Origin: Ctena decussata
Taxonomy: Eukaryota; Mollusca; Bivalvia; Lucinida; Lucinidae
Direction of reading: 5' to 3'
DNA: 64,000 nt
NCBI GenBank assembly: GCA_963989385.1
Contig: OZ022503.1
Location: forward strand, 71,088,123-71,152,122
Shown: positions 1 through 11,074 of the stretch, piece by piece
Layout of the letters: each line of letters begins with the position of its first letter
Position numbering within the stretch: position 1 is the first letter of the stretch
The notes under the pieces: generated by a model
Database searches by the model: none
Told to the model about the DNA's origin: nothing
What the model saw: the letters and a program-made list of their open reading frames with translations, nothing else
Position numbers and translations under genes: made by a program

Positions 1-860
1 AAAAGCCATGGACAATGCATGCAGATATCACATTGTTACCAATACATTGTAGATAATTATGTGTTGTTATATACAGTGCGGTAATTGATCCTTTTCTTTA
101 ATTTGTTTAAGTTTTAAATGTAACAGATGTCTAGATGACATATCTTTTCTAAATGCTGGGACAGAAGTGAACTAGCAGCCAGGCATACCCTGATCAAACT
201 TTTAATATAAGGGTCCACAGTGATTGCAACATTCGACAAAATGCCAGATAGTAAAATCAGCTCCCATATACATACATGTATATACATGGCCTGTATATAT
301 TGCTGCTGATACCTCTTGTCTACTATAAAATAATCATAAATATGCCATTATGTTGTTTGCTCAGGTGAGTCTGCCATAAATATTTAGAATTATAACAGTG
401 CAGACACCCATCTCACTGATTATTAATAAGACTCTAAAGTACATGTTATCTGGCATTTCGGAACTTGCTACCTTTCATACTAGCTGGTCAATGACAGTTG
501 CTGAGAAGACCAAGTCCTTAGGATGGCAAAGGGTTTCAAGAAAGTCACAGGGAAGGAAGTGGAATTGAATATTTTACCCAAGTCTGAGGAACATTTTTAC
601 AGCAAAAAGACTCTGATCAGACTGAGTGTCCATGCAGACTGCAAGGAGTTTCATCAGGTTCTACACTGTTTGCCATTCCATCTGCATCTTTTGAAACATT
701 ACTGCATTGTAAAACTAAACTGTTCCATTTTTATGACAATAAAGGTTATTATTTCAGGTGTCCCAATTTTTTAGAAATTTTAGAGTATACAAGTCATGTA
801 CCCTGTGCAGCAGTCACAACACACATATAATATGAGTAAAGATGGGTTTCTTTTGTGTTC
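1..860. other. no gene seen; repeat-derived sequence
   Basis: I find no convincing coding exon here. The part from about 600 to 770 resembles the interspersed repeat at 28640-28850: both carry a 'gatcagactg' block followed by 'tttgccattccatc' and 'cattactgcattg'. The open frame at 523-774 falls partly in that repeat and has no recognisable domain. Confidence 0.5.
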
Positions 861-879
861 TGACTGAGCACCAGCCCCC

Positions 880-1670
880 CCCCCCCCCCAACAAGCCAGC
901 GACATTTTATAAACTCAAATCCCCCCCCCCCCCCCACCCTCCCTCCCCCCACCAAGCGACATTTTATAAACTCAATTAAAATGGAATTATCTGCAGACTA
1001 TATTTTTTTTTAATTTTTTAGATTATTTTTTTCACGTTATGTTTGAGGCCAGATTATCTTTTTTAATCTTTTAATCCCCTTAGGAGCCAATTCATTTTTT
1101 TCTTGCATATCCAAAGACAGGGAATTTTTTTGAAAAATATACCAGGCCCCCCCCGCCCACAGGCACTTGTTTCATGCAATGTGAGCCACTCATACCCTAT
1201 ACACTATCACGTGATAGTGTATGAGTGGCTCACATTGCATGAAACGAGTGCCTGTGCCCCCCCTCCCCCTCCCCCTGCCCCCCCCCCCCCACCCTCCCTC
1301 CCCCCACCAAGCGACATTTTATAAACTCAATTAAAATGGAATTATCTGCAGACTATATTTTTTTTTAATTTTTTAGATTATTTTTTTCACGTTATGTTTG
1401 AGGCCAGATTATCTTTTTTAATCTTTTAATCCCCTTAGGAGCCAATTCATTTTTTTTCTTGCATATCCAAAGACAGGGAATTTTTTTGAAAAATATACCA
1501 GGCCCCCCCCCCGCCCACAGGCACTTGTTTCATGCAATGTGAGCCACTCATACCCTATACACTATCACGTGATAGTGTATGAGTGGCTCACATTGCATGA
1601 AACGAGTGCCTGTGCCCCCCCTCCCCCTCCCCCTGCCCCCCCCCACACACACACAGAGAATATCAAATGG
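880..1670. repeat. tandemly duplicated ~395-bp foldback unit with poly-C joints
   Basis: A block holding a poly-C run, 'aagcgacattttataaactc', 'gaattatctgcagactat' and a hairpin occurs twice, at about 937-1275 and 1300-1640. In each copy a perfect or near-perfect inverted repeat (about 37-base arms, one mismatch) surrounds the palindrome CACTATCACGTGATAGTG; the first is at 1159-1255. The same family lies in reverse orientation at 5430-5690, and its end 'atcaaatggtcggtccctta' recurs at 1661 and 6962. Confidence 0.8.
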
Positions 1671-1784
1671 TCGGTCCCTTACTAGGAATAATAATCACTA
1701 TATAAGGTATATTACTACCTTAGCCTCCTTCGATCACCATGTGCCAGGAGGCTAAGGTAGTGATTATCACTTCTTATCATTTAC

Positions 1785-2025
1785 CTTTGACATTTCTTGT
1801 TCAATCTCCCCCGCTCGAATCACAATAGGTCCTCTGACAGCATATTCCATCTTCTTCACATGAGGATTGATGTTTTCAATTGTCAAGACTTTGTTTCTCT
1901 TGCAGACATTTTGAGTAGCAGCTGCTTGCCATTTCAGAATCTGCCTTCCCTGTGAAATGACAGCTCTTAGAGAACCTGTCTGTAGCATCATCATGCAAGC
2001 CTTCTTCAACAGATCTGCTTGCCTT
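1785..2025 (-). CDS. GPT: alanine aminotransferase, first coding exon (partial gene)
   Basis: This exon encodes the N-terminus of alanine aminotransferase, the PLP enzyme that interconverts alanine + 2-oxoglutarate and pyruvate + glutamate. The segment KVLTIENINP...MEYAVRGPIVIRAGEIEQEM is the conserved start of the animal ALT family, just before the 'KKPF' block that the next exon should supply. Three Met codons at 1994-1986 are the likely start; the following stretch MLQTGSLRAVISQGRQILKW is basic, Ser/Thr-bearing and free of acids, as expected of a mitochondrial presequence. The exon ends in phase 0 at AAG|gtaaat (1785). A pyrimidine-rich acceptor (ttttagcag) sits at about 2026-2034, so an upstream 5'UTR exon is likely. 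The gene reads off the left edge; I could not find its next exons at 1-1780. Family recognition is firm; whether mitochondrial or cytosolic is inference. Confidence 0.88.
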
Positions 2026-2444
2026 CTGCTAAAACCGTCAATAAAGACAAACAGCTGACACAAATCCTAGACCTGTCTCTTAACAAGGTCGCTGCTGTTA
2101 CAAAAAAAGGTCAGTTGTGTACCACAGAAATTACACACAAATACTGAGTTTTTCTCTACATTTTTAGATCCAGTCTGGAAGCTATTCGGATACTTTCTAG
2201 ACTTTCCCTAATGAAGCCATTAGCGCCTAATGTCAGATTATTCTAAGAAGTAAACAAGTTGATTTTTCACTTCAAAAAGCGATATTTTTCCTAAAATATG
2301 TAATATTTTAGCACAAGGCTATAGTCAATGTTCAGGGCGTCCACTTCTAGGTAAATATAGGACAGTAAATTACCTACAGTAAAAGCAATACCTGTTTTAG
2401 TGTGAAAATGAAGTCTGAGTTACCAGACGCTTATTAATAATAAT
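2026..2444. other. presumed 5' flank or first intron of the aminotransferase gene
   Basis: No coding sequence seen. It lies between the aminotransferase exon and the left end of a Mutator-like element, so that element sits within about 450 bp of the start codon. No clear promoter motif was identified. Confidence 0.4.
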
Positions 2445-2819
2445 GGTCGTTACTAAAACCCGGAACGGAACACGGAATGGAACGGAATATGGAATGGAAC
2501 ACGGAACTGGAATGGTGTATGGAATGGAACATGGAACGGAACAGAATATGGAATAGAACAGAATATGGTTTTAAACTGGAATGGAATATACTTCTGTTCC
2601 TAGATTGGACTATGTTCCATAGGGAACATTATTTCCTGTTCCACGTCCATGGTCCATGGTGTTCCATTTCGTAGTCTAGTATAAGTACATCACATTTTAT
2701 ATCTTTCTGTTGAGATTTGATGTCGAACAGAAATAATAAAACAGCAGAGAGATTAGTTGAATTACCCATGTCAATTTAATAAAACATCAGAAATGCATTG
2801 TGTAGCTACAAATATCATG

Positions 2820-3041
2820 TTAATTGTTATTCACTTTGCAATTTTGGCATATGAATTCTCTACTATCAGATATAGATGTATCAAATCCAACACACTGTGG
2901 ATGGTATTCTCGGCCACATGTATCACAGTATATATACAAAGTTCGAGTATCAGGCATTCTGCAAAGACAAAACAAAGGCACATCAAAAACTTTTCTTTGC
3001 GGTTTTCGCTTGACCTTACTGTTTGTGATTGGGAAAGGCAC
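2820..3041 (-). pseudogene. PHD finger, C-terminal end of the element protein
   Basis: This frame encodes FCLCRMPDTRTLYIYCDTCG followed by EYHPQC and FICQNC, which gives the C4HC3 spacing of a PHD finger. It lies out of frame with the ULP1 part upstream; the two abut near 3050-3066 with no room for the ULP1 catalytic core, indicating a deletion junction. PHD fingers usually read histone tails; a role in choosing chromatin targets is only a guess. Confidence 0.7.
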
Positions 3042-3065
3042 AATGGTGATCTGTTAATGATTTGA

Positions 3066-4220
3066 ATGAATAGTTTCTCGTGTCTGTCGAAATCCAGCTG
3101 ATGAGCTAACTGGCATGACTGGAACCCCTCCAAGTCCGGGAACTGGAAGCTAAGCAGGTTCATTGCACTATCAATTATTATGTCATTGAGCCACTGTTTG
3201 CTTTCTAAGATCCGTTTTTCATGAATATTTAAATTGTGGTGCAATTTCAGTCTGTCAGCAGGGACCCATACTTCAAGACTATATCTTATATCTTTCCTAA
3301 GCTCTGATTTTGGAGTTGATGTTATTATGTTTTCAAATGAAATATCTTTTTGTCTAACAAACTGTGTTAACATGGTTTTATCTGCAGACATTTCTTTTAA
3401 AAATTCCGAAAGTTGTTGTATCTTTTCTTCTTCAGTTGTGATATTCACCAGGTCTTCTTGTTGTTCCATGTGTTGTTCGATATTTTCTTGTTCCATACGT
3501 TGTTCCAGGTCTAATTGTTCCATGCGTTGTTCCAGGTATTCTTGCTGTTCCATGCGTTGTTCCATATCAAGGTTTTCTTGTTCCGTGTGTTCCATGCGTT
3601 GTTCCATATCAAGGTTTTCTTGTTCCGTGTGTTGTTCCCGGTTTTCTTGTTGTTCCATGCCTTGTTCCCGGTTTCCTAACGAAACATCTCCAGGTCGCGG
3701 GCGCTTTCGTCCTGGTTTCTGGCGTTTTGGTTCTCTTACACGCTTTTTGACTACGGCAGTGTTTTGTGGCTGTAGATCATTCTCGCCCAACTCCATTCGC
3801 AATCCCAATTTGACACTTAACATATGTATGCAGTTTTTTCTAACTGGACAGGAGCAGGATTCTGTAGGATGAACTTTGACCACGTGAATTCCATTTGTAT
3901 CCATCACCGTAAAGGCTCCCAGTCTGGGCGAAAATGCGATTAAATCTTGTGCGACAAGTTCTTTTGCTCTCACAATTCTGCTACTAGATGCATGCTTATT
4001 TACAAGATCATTTGCAAAGTCATGCGCAATGAAATCTCTGTTGCGGATAGAGGTAACAATGTCTTTTGGGTGACAAACTAGGGTTCGTGGTTGGAAATTC
4101 TCTGCATCTGTTTTAAATTGTTTGTACCTGGATTTAAGTGAAAAATTTCCAAGGCCCATTTTTCCACGTTGACATTCCTCTTCATGAAATCCTTGAATCA
4201 GCTTCAGAGACATCAGCATA
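3066..4220 (-). pseudogene. SWIM zinc finger + Glu/Gln repeat + truncated ULP1 domain
   Basis: The frame (part of 2831-4243) first gives a helical region ending in a SWIM finger, CSCPVRKNCIHML (CxCx4-5CxH type), then a basic KR-rich linker, then a low-complexity run of MEQ/REQ/EQE units (about 3450-3670), then ILESKQWLNDIIIDSAMNLL, the typical opening of a ULP1-like C48 protease. The protease domain stops after about 60 residues; the His, Asp and Cys active-site blocks are absent. SWIM fingers bind DNA or protein, and ULP1 domains remove SUMO-like modifiers. Domain identity is seen in the motifs; function in transposition is inference. Confidence 0.7.
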
Positions 4221-4262
4221 GATTGAACAAATAGAAAACACAAAAAAAATCAGGAAACTCAC

Positions 4263-4495
4263 GTGTGGCCATCTGCTTTCCAGTCGTCTTTTCTCTCGCT
4301 TTTAAATATAAATAAGTCTCCTCCCTTGGGCCGGAAAGGAATGCTCGCTGTTGTCTGGTCATATTCAAACAGTGTAAGTAGTTCTGATATACCAAGGGCA
4401 TCATTTTTTAACAATTTCTTATTATTTTCCACAGACAACATCTTATCGTCGTGTATATTGCAGTTCTGACGTCGTCTCTTAGCAACGTCGTTCAC
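4263..4495 (-). pseudogene. N-terminal exon of Mutator-like element protein
   Basis: The frame opens at 4495 (MNDVAKRRRQN) and contains FRPKGGDLFIFKSERKDDWK and then ADGH, a pattern I associate with N-terminal regions of some invertebrate transposon proteins. It runs to a good splice donor (CACAC|gtgagt at 4263-4257). Joining to the downstream exon is not clean in phase by eye, consistent with loss of the middle of the gene, where the transposase core would be expected. Confidence 0.5.
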
Positions 4496-4499
4496 TGTC

Positions 4500-4930
4500 G
4501 TTCCCGATTGTGTTCCAGACGTTCCGAGATCATGAGTAACTTCCGTTCCGCGTTTTAGAAGATTTTATGCTACTTTTAGCTTAAAGTCACTTTTGTTCCG
4601 CAGATATGCCGTTTGTTCCGAGATATAAGCTACTTCCATTCCGAGATCATCAGTAATTTCCGTTCCGCGTTTTAGAAGATTTTATGCTACTTTTAGCTTA
4701 TAGTCACTTTTGTTCCGCAGATATGCAGTTTGTTCCGAGATATAAGCTACTTCCGTTCCGCGTTTTAGAAGGTTTTATACTATTTTAAGCTTTTAGTCAC
4801 CTTTGTTCCGCAGTTTGTTCCGAGAGATACGCTACTTCCGATCCGAGAATCTGCAACTTCCGTTCCGCGTTTTAGAAGGTTTAATGCTATTTTTAGCTTT
4901 TAAATACTGTTCCGACATCAACATTAACTT
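4500..4930. repeat. tandem ~130-bp subterminal repeats with GTTCCG boxes
   Basis: A unit beginning 'ttccgttccgcgttttagaa' and including 'gcta(c/t)ttttagctt' and 'gttccgcagatatgc' is repeated about three times (4540, 4650, 4755, with a partial at 4855). It forms the inner part of the right terminus of the Mutator-like element; the left terminus (2461-2660) is similarly made of GGAAC boxes. Confidence 0.8.
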
Positions 4931-5069
4931 CCGTTCCGCCGAAATTATAAACTTGTTCCGTTCCAAAACTATAGATGATCCGAACTTGTTCCTGACATTG
5001 TTCCACCTTGTTCCGTTCGGTGTTCCGCTCCATGTTCCGTTCCGGGTTTTAGTAATAGGCAATAATAAT

Positions 5070-5790
5070 AGCATATAGCTGACCTTTGATCAGTGCCCCA
5101 TGTCAAGAAGGCTTGGATTAAGGAGTTATCAAACTGTTTTAAAAAGCTTGAGCCCAGCCAAAGCTTTCAAGTTCTGTCCAATATATCATGTTTTATTTAT
5201 TACTGGTGGGGTTGGCTGGAGGGGGATCTTGTGACCTGTTTGGGGCACGGGGGAGGGATGTTGAAAATTGTTAAGCCATGGAGCTGGAAATGTCTTGTAT
5301 TTTATTAGACATATGGGGGAGGGGGAGATGCTGGAGTGCAGCATTCTTCATTTAAAAAAAAAATGTCTCAGCTTCGGAGGGGGTTGGGGGGGGGGGGGGT
5401 GGAGGTTATGTCTCCTCCCCTCCTCATATTAGGGACCGACCATTTGATATTCTGGGGGGGGGGGGGCCTGGTATATTTATCAAAAAAATTTCCTGTCTTT
5501 GGATATGCAAGAAAAAAATAACCTGGCTCATAAGGGGGTTCAAAAAAATAATCTGGCCTCAAAAGTAAGAGAAAAAAATAACCTGTCTCTACCCAAAATT
5601 AAAAAAAAAAAAATATTGTCTGCAGATAATTCCATTGGAGTTGAGTTTTTATAATGTCTCTGGCTTCTGGGGGGCTGCGCCCCCCAGACCCCCATATTTA
5701 TAGTAATATTTTAAAATTATCTACAATTGGTTTACACCAGCGGGCACGCATGTGCATACATTTACAAAAACATCCTATACAACATTCACA
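5070..5790. other. no gene; reversed copy of the 880-1670 repeat
   Basis: From 5430 to 5690 this is the reverse complement of the unit at 880-1670, with a poly-G run at 5455-5467 and ending in the small G/C hairpin CTGGGGGGC...GCCCCCCAG (5669-5688). That hairpin recurs at 6334-6355. Nothing recognised at 5070-5340. Confidence 0.6.
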
Positions 5791-5792
5791 TA

Positions 5793-6110
5793 CCGTAATC
5801 GCCCCATTTACCGCACGGTGTGCTTAACTTTTTCAAAAATGCAACTAAAAGGTGTGGTTAAAGACGTTTCCAATAACCGCACACTCAGAACGAAAAAAAA
5901 ACAAACAAACGAACAATCGAAATAGTCGGCAATACTGATCAGGGTGTTTTGAAGTGTCATGAAAATGCTGTTGAAACAGTAATGGTAAGTTGAACTTGAT
6001 GCGTTTTGTGAGTTTCAAAGGGAAAAAGCAGTGTGCGCTTGTGCATTTTTTCCGGAAATGGCCTTGGTGTGCGGTTATAGGGGCATGTGCGGTAAATGGG
6101 GCGATTACGG
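5793..6110. mobile_element. MITE, 24-bp TIRs, TA target duplication
   Basis: CCGTAATCGCCCCATTTACC at 5793 is matched exactly in inverted orientation at the right end (6087-6110), and TA flanks both sides (5791-5792, 6111-6112). This size and duplication fit a Tc1/mariner-type nonautonomous element. Confidence 0.85.
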
Positions 6111-6112
6111 TA

Positions 6113-7280
6113 CATGTATTATTGATCTGCGACATTACTAAGTAAATGTTTCCACTAAACTTGAATTGCAAAAGAGTCACTAGCTCATGGGAGACAAAAC
6201 CATTATGGCAAAATAAACACTCTAAAAGGCAAAAGTCCTAATATAAAAACCCTTATTTTTATCATCATTCCTAGTTTTTCTCTATTGTTGCCAGTCTTAA
6301 AATTGCCATTGAAATTGGGAAATTGCTTTAGCTTCTGGGGGGCGTTGCCCCCCAGACCCCCCTTTGATAACTTCTTAGCGCATAACTTTCAGCCATTTTA
6401 TCAATTGCCATTCATGCATAATGTGACTCTATCAGTAAGTATTTATCAAACTTTCTAAAGTACGAATAAAGCATGTTTGGGCATATATTGGGATAGAAAA
6501 AAAATAATTAAATTCCTAATGTTAGCCCTACAACTTTGCCAAAATAGCCCTAAATTTTGGCCAAAATATCCCTAATTTAAGGCTTAATTTTTTGCCAAAC
6601 TCATACAGGGATGTTTGTATCTGTACCTTAGATGAAAAGAGTACATGCTCCAGGCACTGCTTTGCGAAAGCAAGCTAAGCCATGCCCTTGGCCTGGTTAA
6701 AGACAGCACTATGTTCTTTTTGTGAGAAAAAAAGGTGGAAAAAATACTGATGTGGGTAAAATAAAAGGATATTAAGGTCAGGTAAACAAGGATCTGATAG
6801 TTCAGCTATAAAATTAAAAAAAAAAAAAAATAACCTGTTTGAGTTAGTTTGTAAAAAAAATAAATTAGCTCCCTAAAGGTGAAAAAAAAAAGAAATTGAT
6901 TCCAGAGGCCAGTGAAATAAAATGTTGTGTCTCCATCAAGAATACCAGGCCCCCCCCAGAATATCAAATGGTCGGTCCCTTACTCATAGATTTTCAGATT
7001 ATTTTCAATTCAAATTTCTCTTCAAAACATTTACAAAAAAATGCTCGCTTCATGTTCTGAAAAAAAAAAAAAATCATATTTTCATTGTCATACATGTGAT
7101 GATTTCCCGATGACCATGTGGGAGATTTGGATTTCATTTCAGGGAGATTGAGTTCTCCATCAGAGAGACTTTTTGACGGCAACTTAACTTTGATGCGTCA
7201 ATTCACGTACTTTACTGTTTTTTTTTTCTTATTTTAAAACAGAACATGAACTATAGCATAGTTTGTTTAGTTTGCTTATG
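6113..7280. other. no gene seen; repeat fragments
   Basis: The stretch holds a second G/C hairpin (6334-6362) and the end of the 880-1670 family at 6945-6990. Open frames here are short and without known motifs. Confidence 0.4.
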
Positions 7281-7287
7281 AGTTACT

Positions 7288-7352
7288 CCCCCCAGCCCCT
7301 CCCCCCCCCCCCCAAAAAAAAAAAAAAAAAAAAAAGAGAAGAAAAAAAAAAC
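7288..7352. repeat. poly-C followed by poly-A tract
   Basis: A C-rich run passes directly into a long A-run. The same arrangement (C-run then A or CA run on the plus strand) is seen at 30993-31037, 44818-44865 and 57050-57116. Confidence 0.9.
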
Positions 7353-7367
7353 TCCTTTCTTTATTAT

Positions 7368-7574
7368 AATTATTTATCCTCATTTAAATTAGAATAAGCA
7401 GGAAATTTGAAGCAAATAAATTCTAGTAAATTATTAATATTTATTTTGACCTGCTTTACTTTACATGTATAATATAACTCACATGTAAATAATATAGTAT
7501 AGTGTTGACAGAAATGTTGAATAATCATATGTCCATAAGTAATAATTAATGGTTAATATTCACTAAACTGCCAA
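7368..7574 (-). repeat. split direct repeat B2 (3' terminus)
   Basis: 207 bp matching 8092-8298 essentially base for base, from 'aattatttatcctc' to 'actaaactgccaa'. Its outer end is the 3' end of the retroelement. Confidence 0.9.
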
Positions 7575-7883
7575 TCCATGTAATGACTCTATCAGCGACT
7601 TCAATAGTCTACATTACATGAAATGAAATGCAACATATAATTCAGATTAAAATGAATATTCCATTTCCATCAAGTATTACTACTCAATCTTGAATATTTC
7701 TCTAGACAATAGTAATAATCATAATTTTCTGATCAATACAACAATATCAAATATATCCGTGTCTATAAGCATATATAACTCATATGAAGTTACATAGCAA
7801 AAACTATCAAATAAAGGGTTTTAGGAAACAAAAAATATAGTAAACAAGAAATGAAACAATGCACATTTAGGGAGGCGGGTGGG

Positions 7884-8098
7884 AAAAAATTTCTGTCAAC
7901 ACATCAACAAAGAAAGCTTGAACTGTGTGGAGGCGCGGGAAAAATTCCCTTAAATACCCCCGCAAGGAATTTTGACCAATCAGAAAATTATTATACATTA
8001 ACATCTTAGGATTGGGACTAAATATCTACAAGAAGTCAATTTTGCATTTGTCAAAATAATTAAACATTTTAATTTGTAATTAAAATTAGTCAATTATT
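7884..8098 (-). repeat. split direct repeat A2
   Basis: 215 bp matching 23696-23910. Read on the minus strand it carries TATTTAAG upstream of a GC-rich start-like region, so it could hold the element's promoter. A2 probably extends to 7575, beyond the part still present in A1. Confidence 0.88.
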
Positions 8099-8298
8099 TA
8101 TCCTCATTTAAATTAGAATAAGCAGGAAATTTGAAGCAAATAAATTCTAGTAAATTATTAATATTTATTTTGACCTGCTTTACTTTACATGTATAATATA
8201 ACTCACATGTAAATAATATAGTATAGTGTTGACAGAAATGTTGAATAATCATATGTCCATAAGTAATAATTAATGGTTAATATTCACTAAACTGCCAA
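8092..8298 (-). repeat. split direct repeat B1
   Basis: Same 207-bp sequence as 7368-7574. It overlaps the outer end of A2 by the 7-bp AATTATT core. Confidence 0.9.
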
Positions 8299-8765
8299 AC
8301 CAAAGGCCAAAAAAAAAAAAAAGAAGTTGTTGGACAGACTAGTTGACTAGTTGGTAAATATGCATTGATCCATAATACGAACTAAACTTGAGCAAAATTA
8401 AGCAAAGATATGTAGAAAATAAAATGAAAAATAGCAAAAGGAAATGAAATTCAAACCAAAAATGAGACAAAACAAACTTAAGAAACCAAACAGAGAATGG
8501 CAACAAAACAAGAAATTGAACCGTCCGCATCAGTTAGCCTTGTCATATGTAATGGCAGACAAATACTGCTTAACTATAAATCCAAATTATTAAATTTGTA
8601 CTAACAGTTGTCTTCATGTAATTTAAGCTTTTTGAATACATGCCAACATATGAGGACAAGTTCAAGCTGTATTTCTTACCACCTCATTCCATTATCACTC
8701 TCTGTAATAAGTTTTAGTCCACCTCAATCTGTTATCAATCTGAAACAACATAGTATACATAATAT

Positions 8766-9288
8766 TTAATCTACAGTAGAAATAACCCTTAAGAAAAAAT
8801 AGCACAACCTGTTTGACCCTTCAGTGTTCAAATGCAAACCTTGGTCAAGTTTTGCAAATAAATATCTTCTGAAGGTACCAAACTTTACAACAGCCTTGTA
8901 TGAGGAAATGAATTTAAAATTCAAATCTTGACTCATAACAGTGTCCAAATGACTATTTACTTTCTTAATCATCGGATCTGTAATATTATGATCTACAGGT
9001 CTAGGCAAAATGGAAGAGAGAATTATTCTGATATCTTGATTTTGACGGCGTATTATTGCTATAAGGTTAGCATAATCAGATATTATATTATCAAAGCTGT
9101 CACGTTTGCCAATATTATTTGTTCCAACATGAATTATCATGTAATCAAAGTCCTTCAAATCAATGCTGCCATTAGATATCAATATGCCTAATTTCCCAAT
9201 TGTGGCACCTGGAAATGCCTTAAGAGTGACTCCATCAATGTGTGAAATATCCTTAATAATGGAATCTCCGACAATCACAACTTTTCTG
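8766..9288 (-). pseudogene. SGNH/GDSL-type hydrolase domain of the retroelement
   Basis: The frame encodes VVIVGDSIIKDI (block I, catalytic Ser in GDS), MIIHVGTNNIGKRD (block III, GxN-type) and KLDQGLHLNTEGSNRL (block V, D-x-x-H). These are the hallmarks of SGNH hydrolases, which act as esterases or lipases. Such a domain is known as an extra ORF in some Ngaro and CR1-like retroelements, usually near the 3' side as here. At 9288 the frame meets 'ttttgcag', a good acceptor, so the true 5' part may be spliced. No stop interrupts the domain. Whether it is still expressed is unknown. Confidence 0.75.
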
Positions 9289-9495
9289 CATTCTGCAAAA
9301 TATAGAAATTATGATTTATAAAAACCATGTAAAAATAAATGTACGTATTAAATACAAACAAATTTTCATGAATGAATTCCCTTTCACAAAGATGCCTCTC
9401 CTTAGATGCCGTCTGATCATCCAATTAATAAATACACTTAACTAACAACTATCAGCTGCAACATACCAAACTACATAAGGTACATGATAAATATT

Positions 9496-10316
9496 GTCAG
9501 AAGATGTTATCAGTCAGATAACCCAATTAATGAAAACTTTTGATTGACAGTTATCTACTTCACCTGTCTAGTAGAAGCTCACATCTCTGCTAATATTTAC
9601 TGAAATAAATATTCATATAAGAGAAAATGAAATATTGTCAGAAGATGTTACCCGTCAGATAACCCAATTAATGAAAACTTTTAATTGACAGTTATCTACT
9701 TCACCTGTCTAGTAGAAGCTAACATCTCTGCTAATATTTACTGAAACAAATATTTACATAAGACAAAATAACTGAAATAATGTCAGAAGATGTTATTAGT
9801 CAGATAACCCAATTAATGAAAACTTTTAATTGACAGTTATCTACTTCACCTGTCTAGTAGAAGCTCACATCTCTGCTATTATTTACTGAAACAAATATTC
9901 ATATAAATAAGAGCAATATAGTCAGAAGATGTTACCAGTCAGATAACCCAATTAATGAAAACTTTTAATTGACAGTTATCTACTTCACCTGTCTAGTAGA
10001 AGCTCACATCTCTGCTAATATTTACTGAAACAAATATTTACATAAGACAAAATAACTGAAATAATGTCAGAAGATGTTATTAGTCAGATAACCCAATTAA
10101 TGAAAACTTTTAATTGACAGTTATCTACTTCACCTGTCTAGTAGAAGCTCACATCTCTGCTAATATTTACTGAAACAAATATTTACATAAGACAAAATAA
10201 CTGAAATAATGTCAGAAGATGTTATTAGTCAGATAACCCAATTAATGAAAACTTTTAATTGACAGTTATCTACTTCACTTGTCTGGTAGAAGCTCACATC
10301 TCTGCTAATATTTACA
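9496..10316. repeat. minisatellite, about 5.7 copies of a 139-145 bp unit
   Basis: 'gtcagaagatgtta' starts copies at 9496, 9637, 9782, 9921, 10066 and 10211, each followed by 'gataacccaattaatgaaaa' and 'cacctgtctagtagaagct'. It lies between the recombinase and hydrolase remains of the retroelement. Confidence 0.95.
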
Positions 10317-10720
10317 AAACAAATCACTTTTTCATCACAGAAACAACGCAGATGCTAATACATATCTTTGTGATAATTCAAAACTTTTAAGCTATCATTA
10401 AGTTCAGTCAAATGATCCACATTACTTCTGTTATGAAACACTGTAATATTTACACAAACATTCCATGATGCTCTGAATTCGGTTTGTTTACTTCCATTAT
10501 CTATGACTATTGACCTTCTTCCACTTCATGGAAGTTTATCTGCAGAGTGTGCCAGAAAATTGCAATCACTAATTTAAAGCTGTTAAATTTTACTTCCATT
10601 TGTTATAAGCTTAGTTGTGGAATGTTCTGAAGTGATTGCAACCGCTGATTCCATACCTGCAAAGGCTACCTCCATGATGTGGAAGCTTATCTGCAGAATG
10701 TGTAAGAACGATCATACTAA
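10317..10720. other. noncoding part of the retroelement
   Basis: Two diverged copies of a block (about 10495-10560 and 10665-10730) share 'ttccatgatg(t)ggaag', 'ttatctgcaga' and 'tgtg'. No gene seen. Confidence 0.45.
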
Positions 10721-11074
10721 TTAGGAGCTGACAGAGGACTGTTTTTGAATGAATCGCCTCATTTCTTTGGCAACAAGTAATTTATCCTCAAATTCAAAAT
10801 TCAAATATTTTCTATAACAGTCTGATTTCCAGTCACCTAACAGTTTAATTTTATCTGCTGGAATTTTAGCCCGAAAGGCAAGACTTGCACCACCCCTCCT
10901 AAAGGAATGAGTGGAATAAAGACTGGGATTCAATCCAATTTTTTCAACACACTGTCTCAATTTATTCTGAAACTGAGTAACTATACTCATATTTGGTAAT
11001 AAAAATAAAGCGTTATCCTGAGAACTTGGAACTGCTTTACACATATTTCTATACGCTTTAACTGGGCATAAAAT
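10721..11074 (-). pseudogene. tyrosine recombinase, C-terminal catalytic part
   Basis: This stretch continues the retroelement's tyrosine recombinase. It contains STHSFRRGGASLAF (the H-x-x-R box), LLGDWKSDCYRKYL (the W box and the Tyr nucleophile in YRKYL) and ends KQSSVSS. It is cut at 11074 by the 11.4-kb DNA element; the missing N-terminal part is at 22497-22961. The open frame runs on through the inverted repeat of the insert to a Met at 11173, giving a chimaeric 150-residue frame. Removing the insert with one target copy restores phase exactly. Confidence 0.85.

Larger units (their letters stand above)
2445..5060 (-). mobile_element. Mutator-like DNA element, internally deleted, GGAAC-rich ends
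   Basis: The ends match in inverted orientation: TTACTAAAACCCGGAACGGA near 2450 and its complement ending near 5055. The element is flanked by AATAATAAT at 2436-2444 and 5061-5069, a putative 9-bp target duplication, although the motif is simple sequence. Both termini are crowded with GGAAC/GTTCC pentamers. Inside, on the minus strand, are an N-terminal exon, a SWIM + ULP1 exon and a PHD finger. Mutator-superfamily elements are known for 8-10 bp duplications and SWIM fingers. The DDE catalytic core and the ULP1 active-site region are missing, so this copy cannot move itself. Confidence 0.75.

Noticed and set aside
1103..1324. Proline-rich 73-residue frame
   Set aside because: Translation of poly-C tracts within a tandem foldback repeat.
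3234..3872. Plus-strand 212-residue Cys/Ser-rich frame
   Set aside because: Antisense shadow of the minus-strand SWIM/ULP1 exon and its repeat.
9496..10316. CRISPR-like array
   Set aside because: Units of about 141-145 bp repeat over their whole length, with no unique spacers, in a eukaryotic retroelement.
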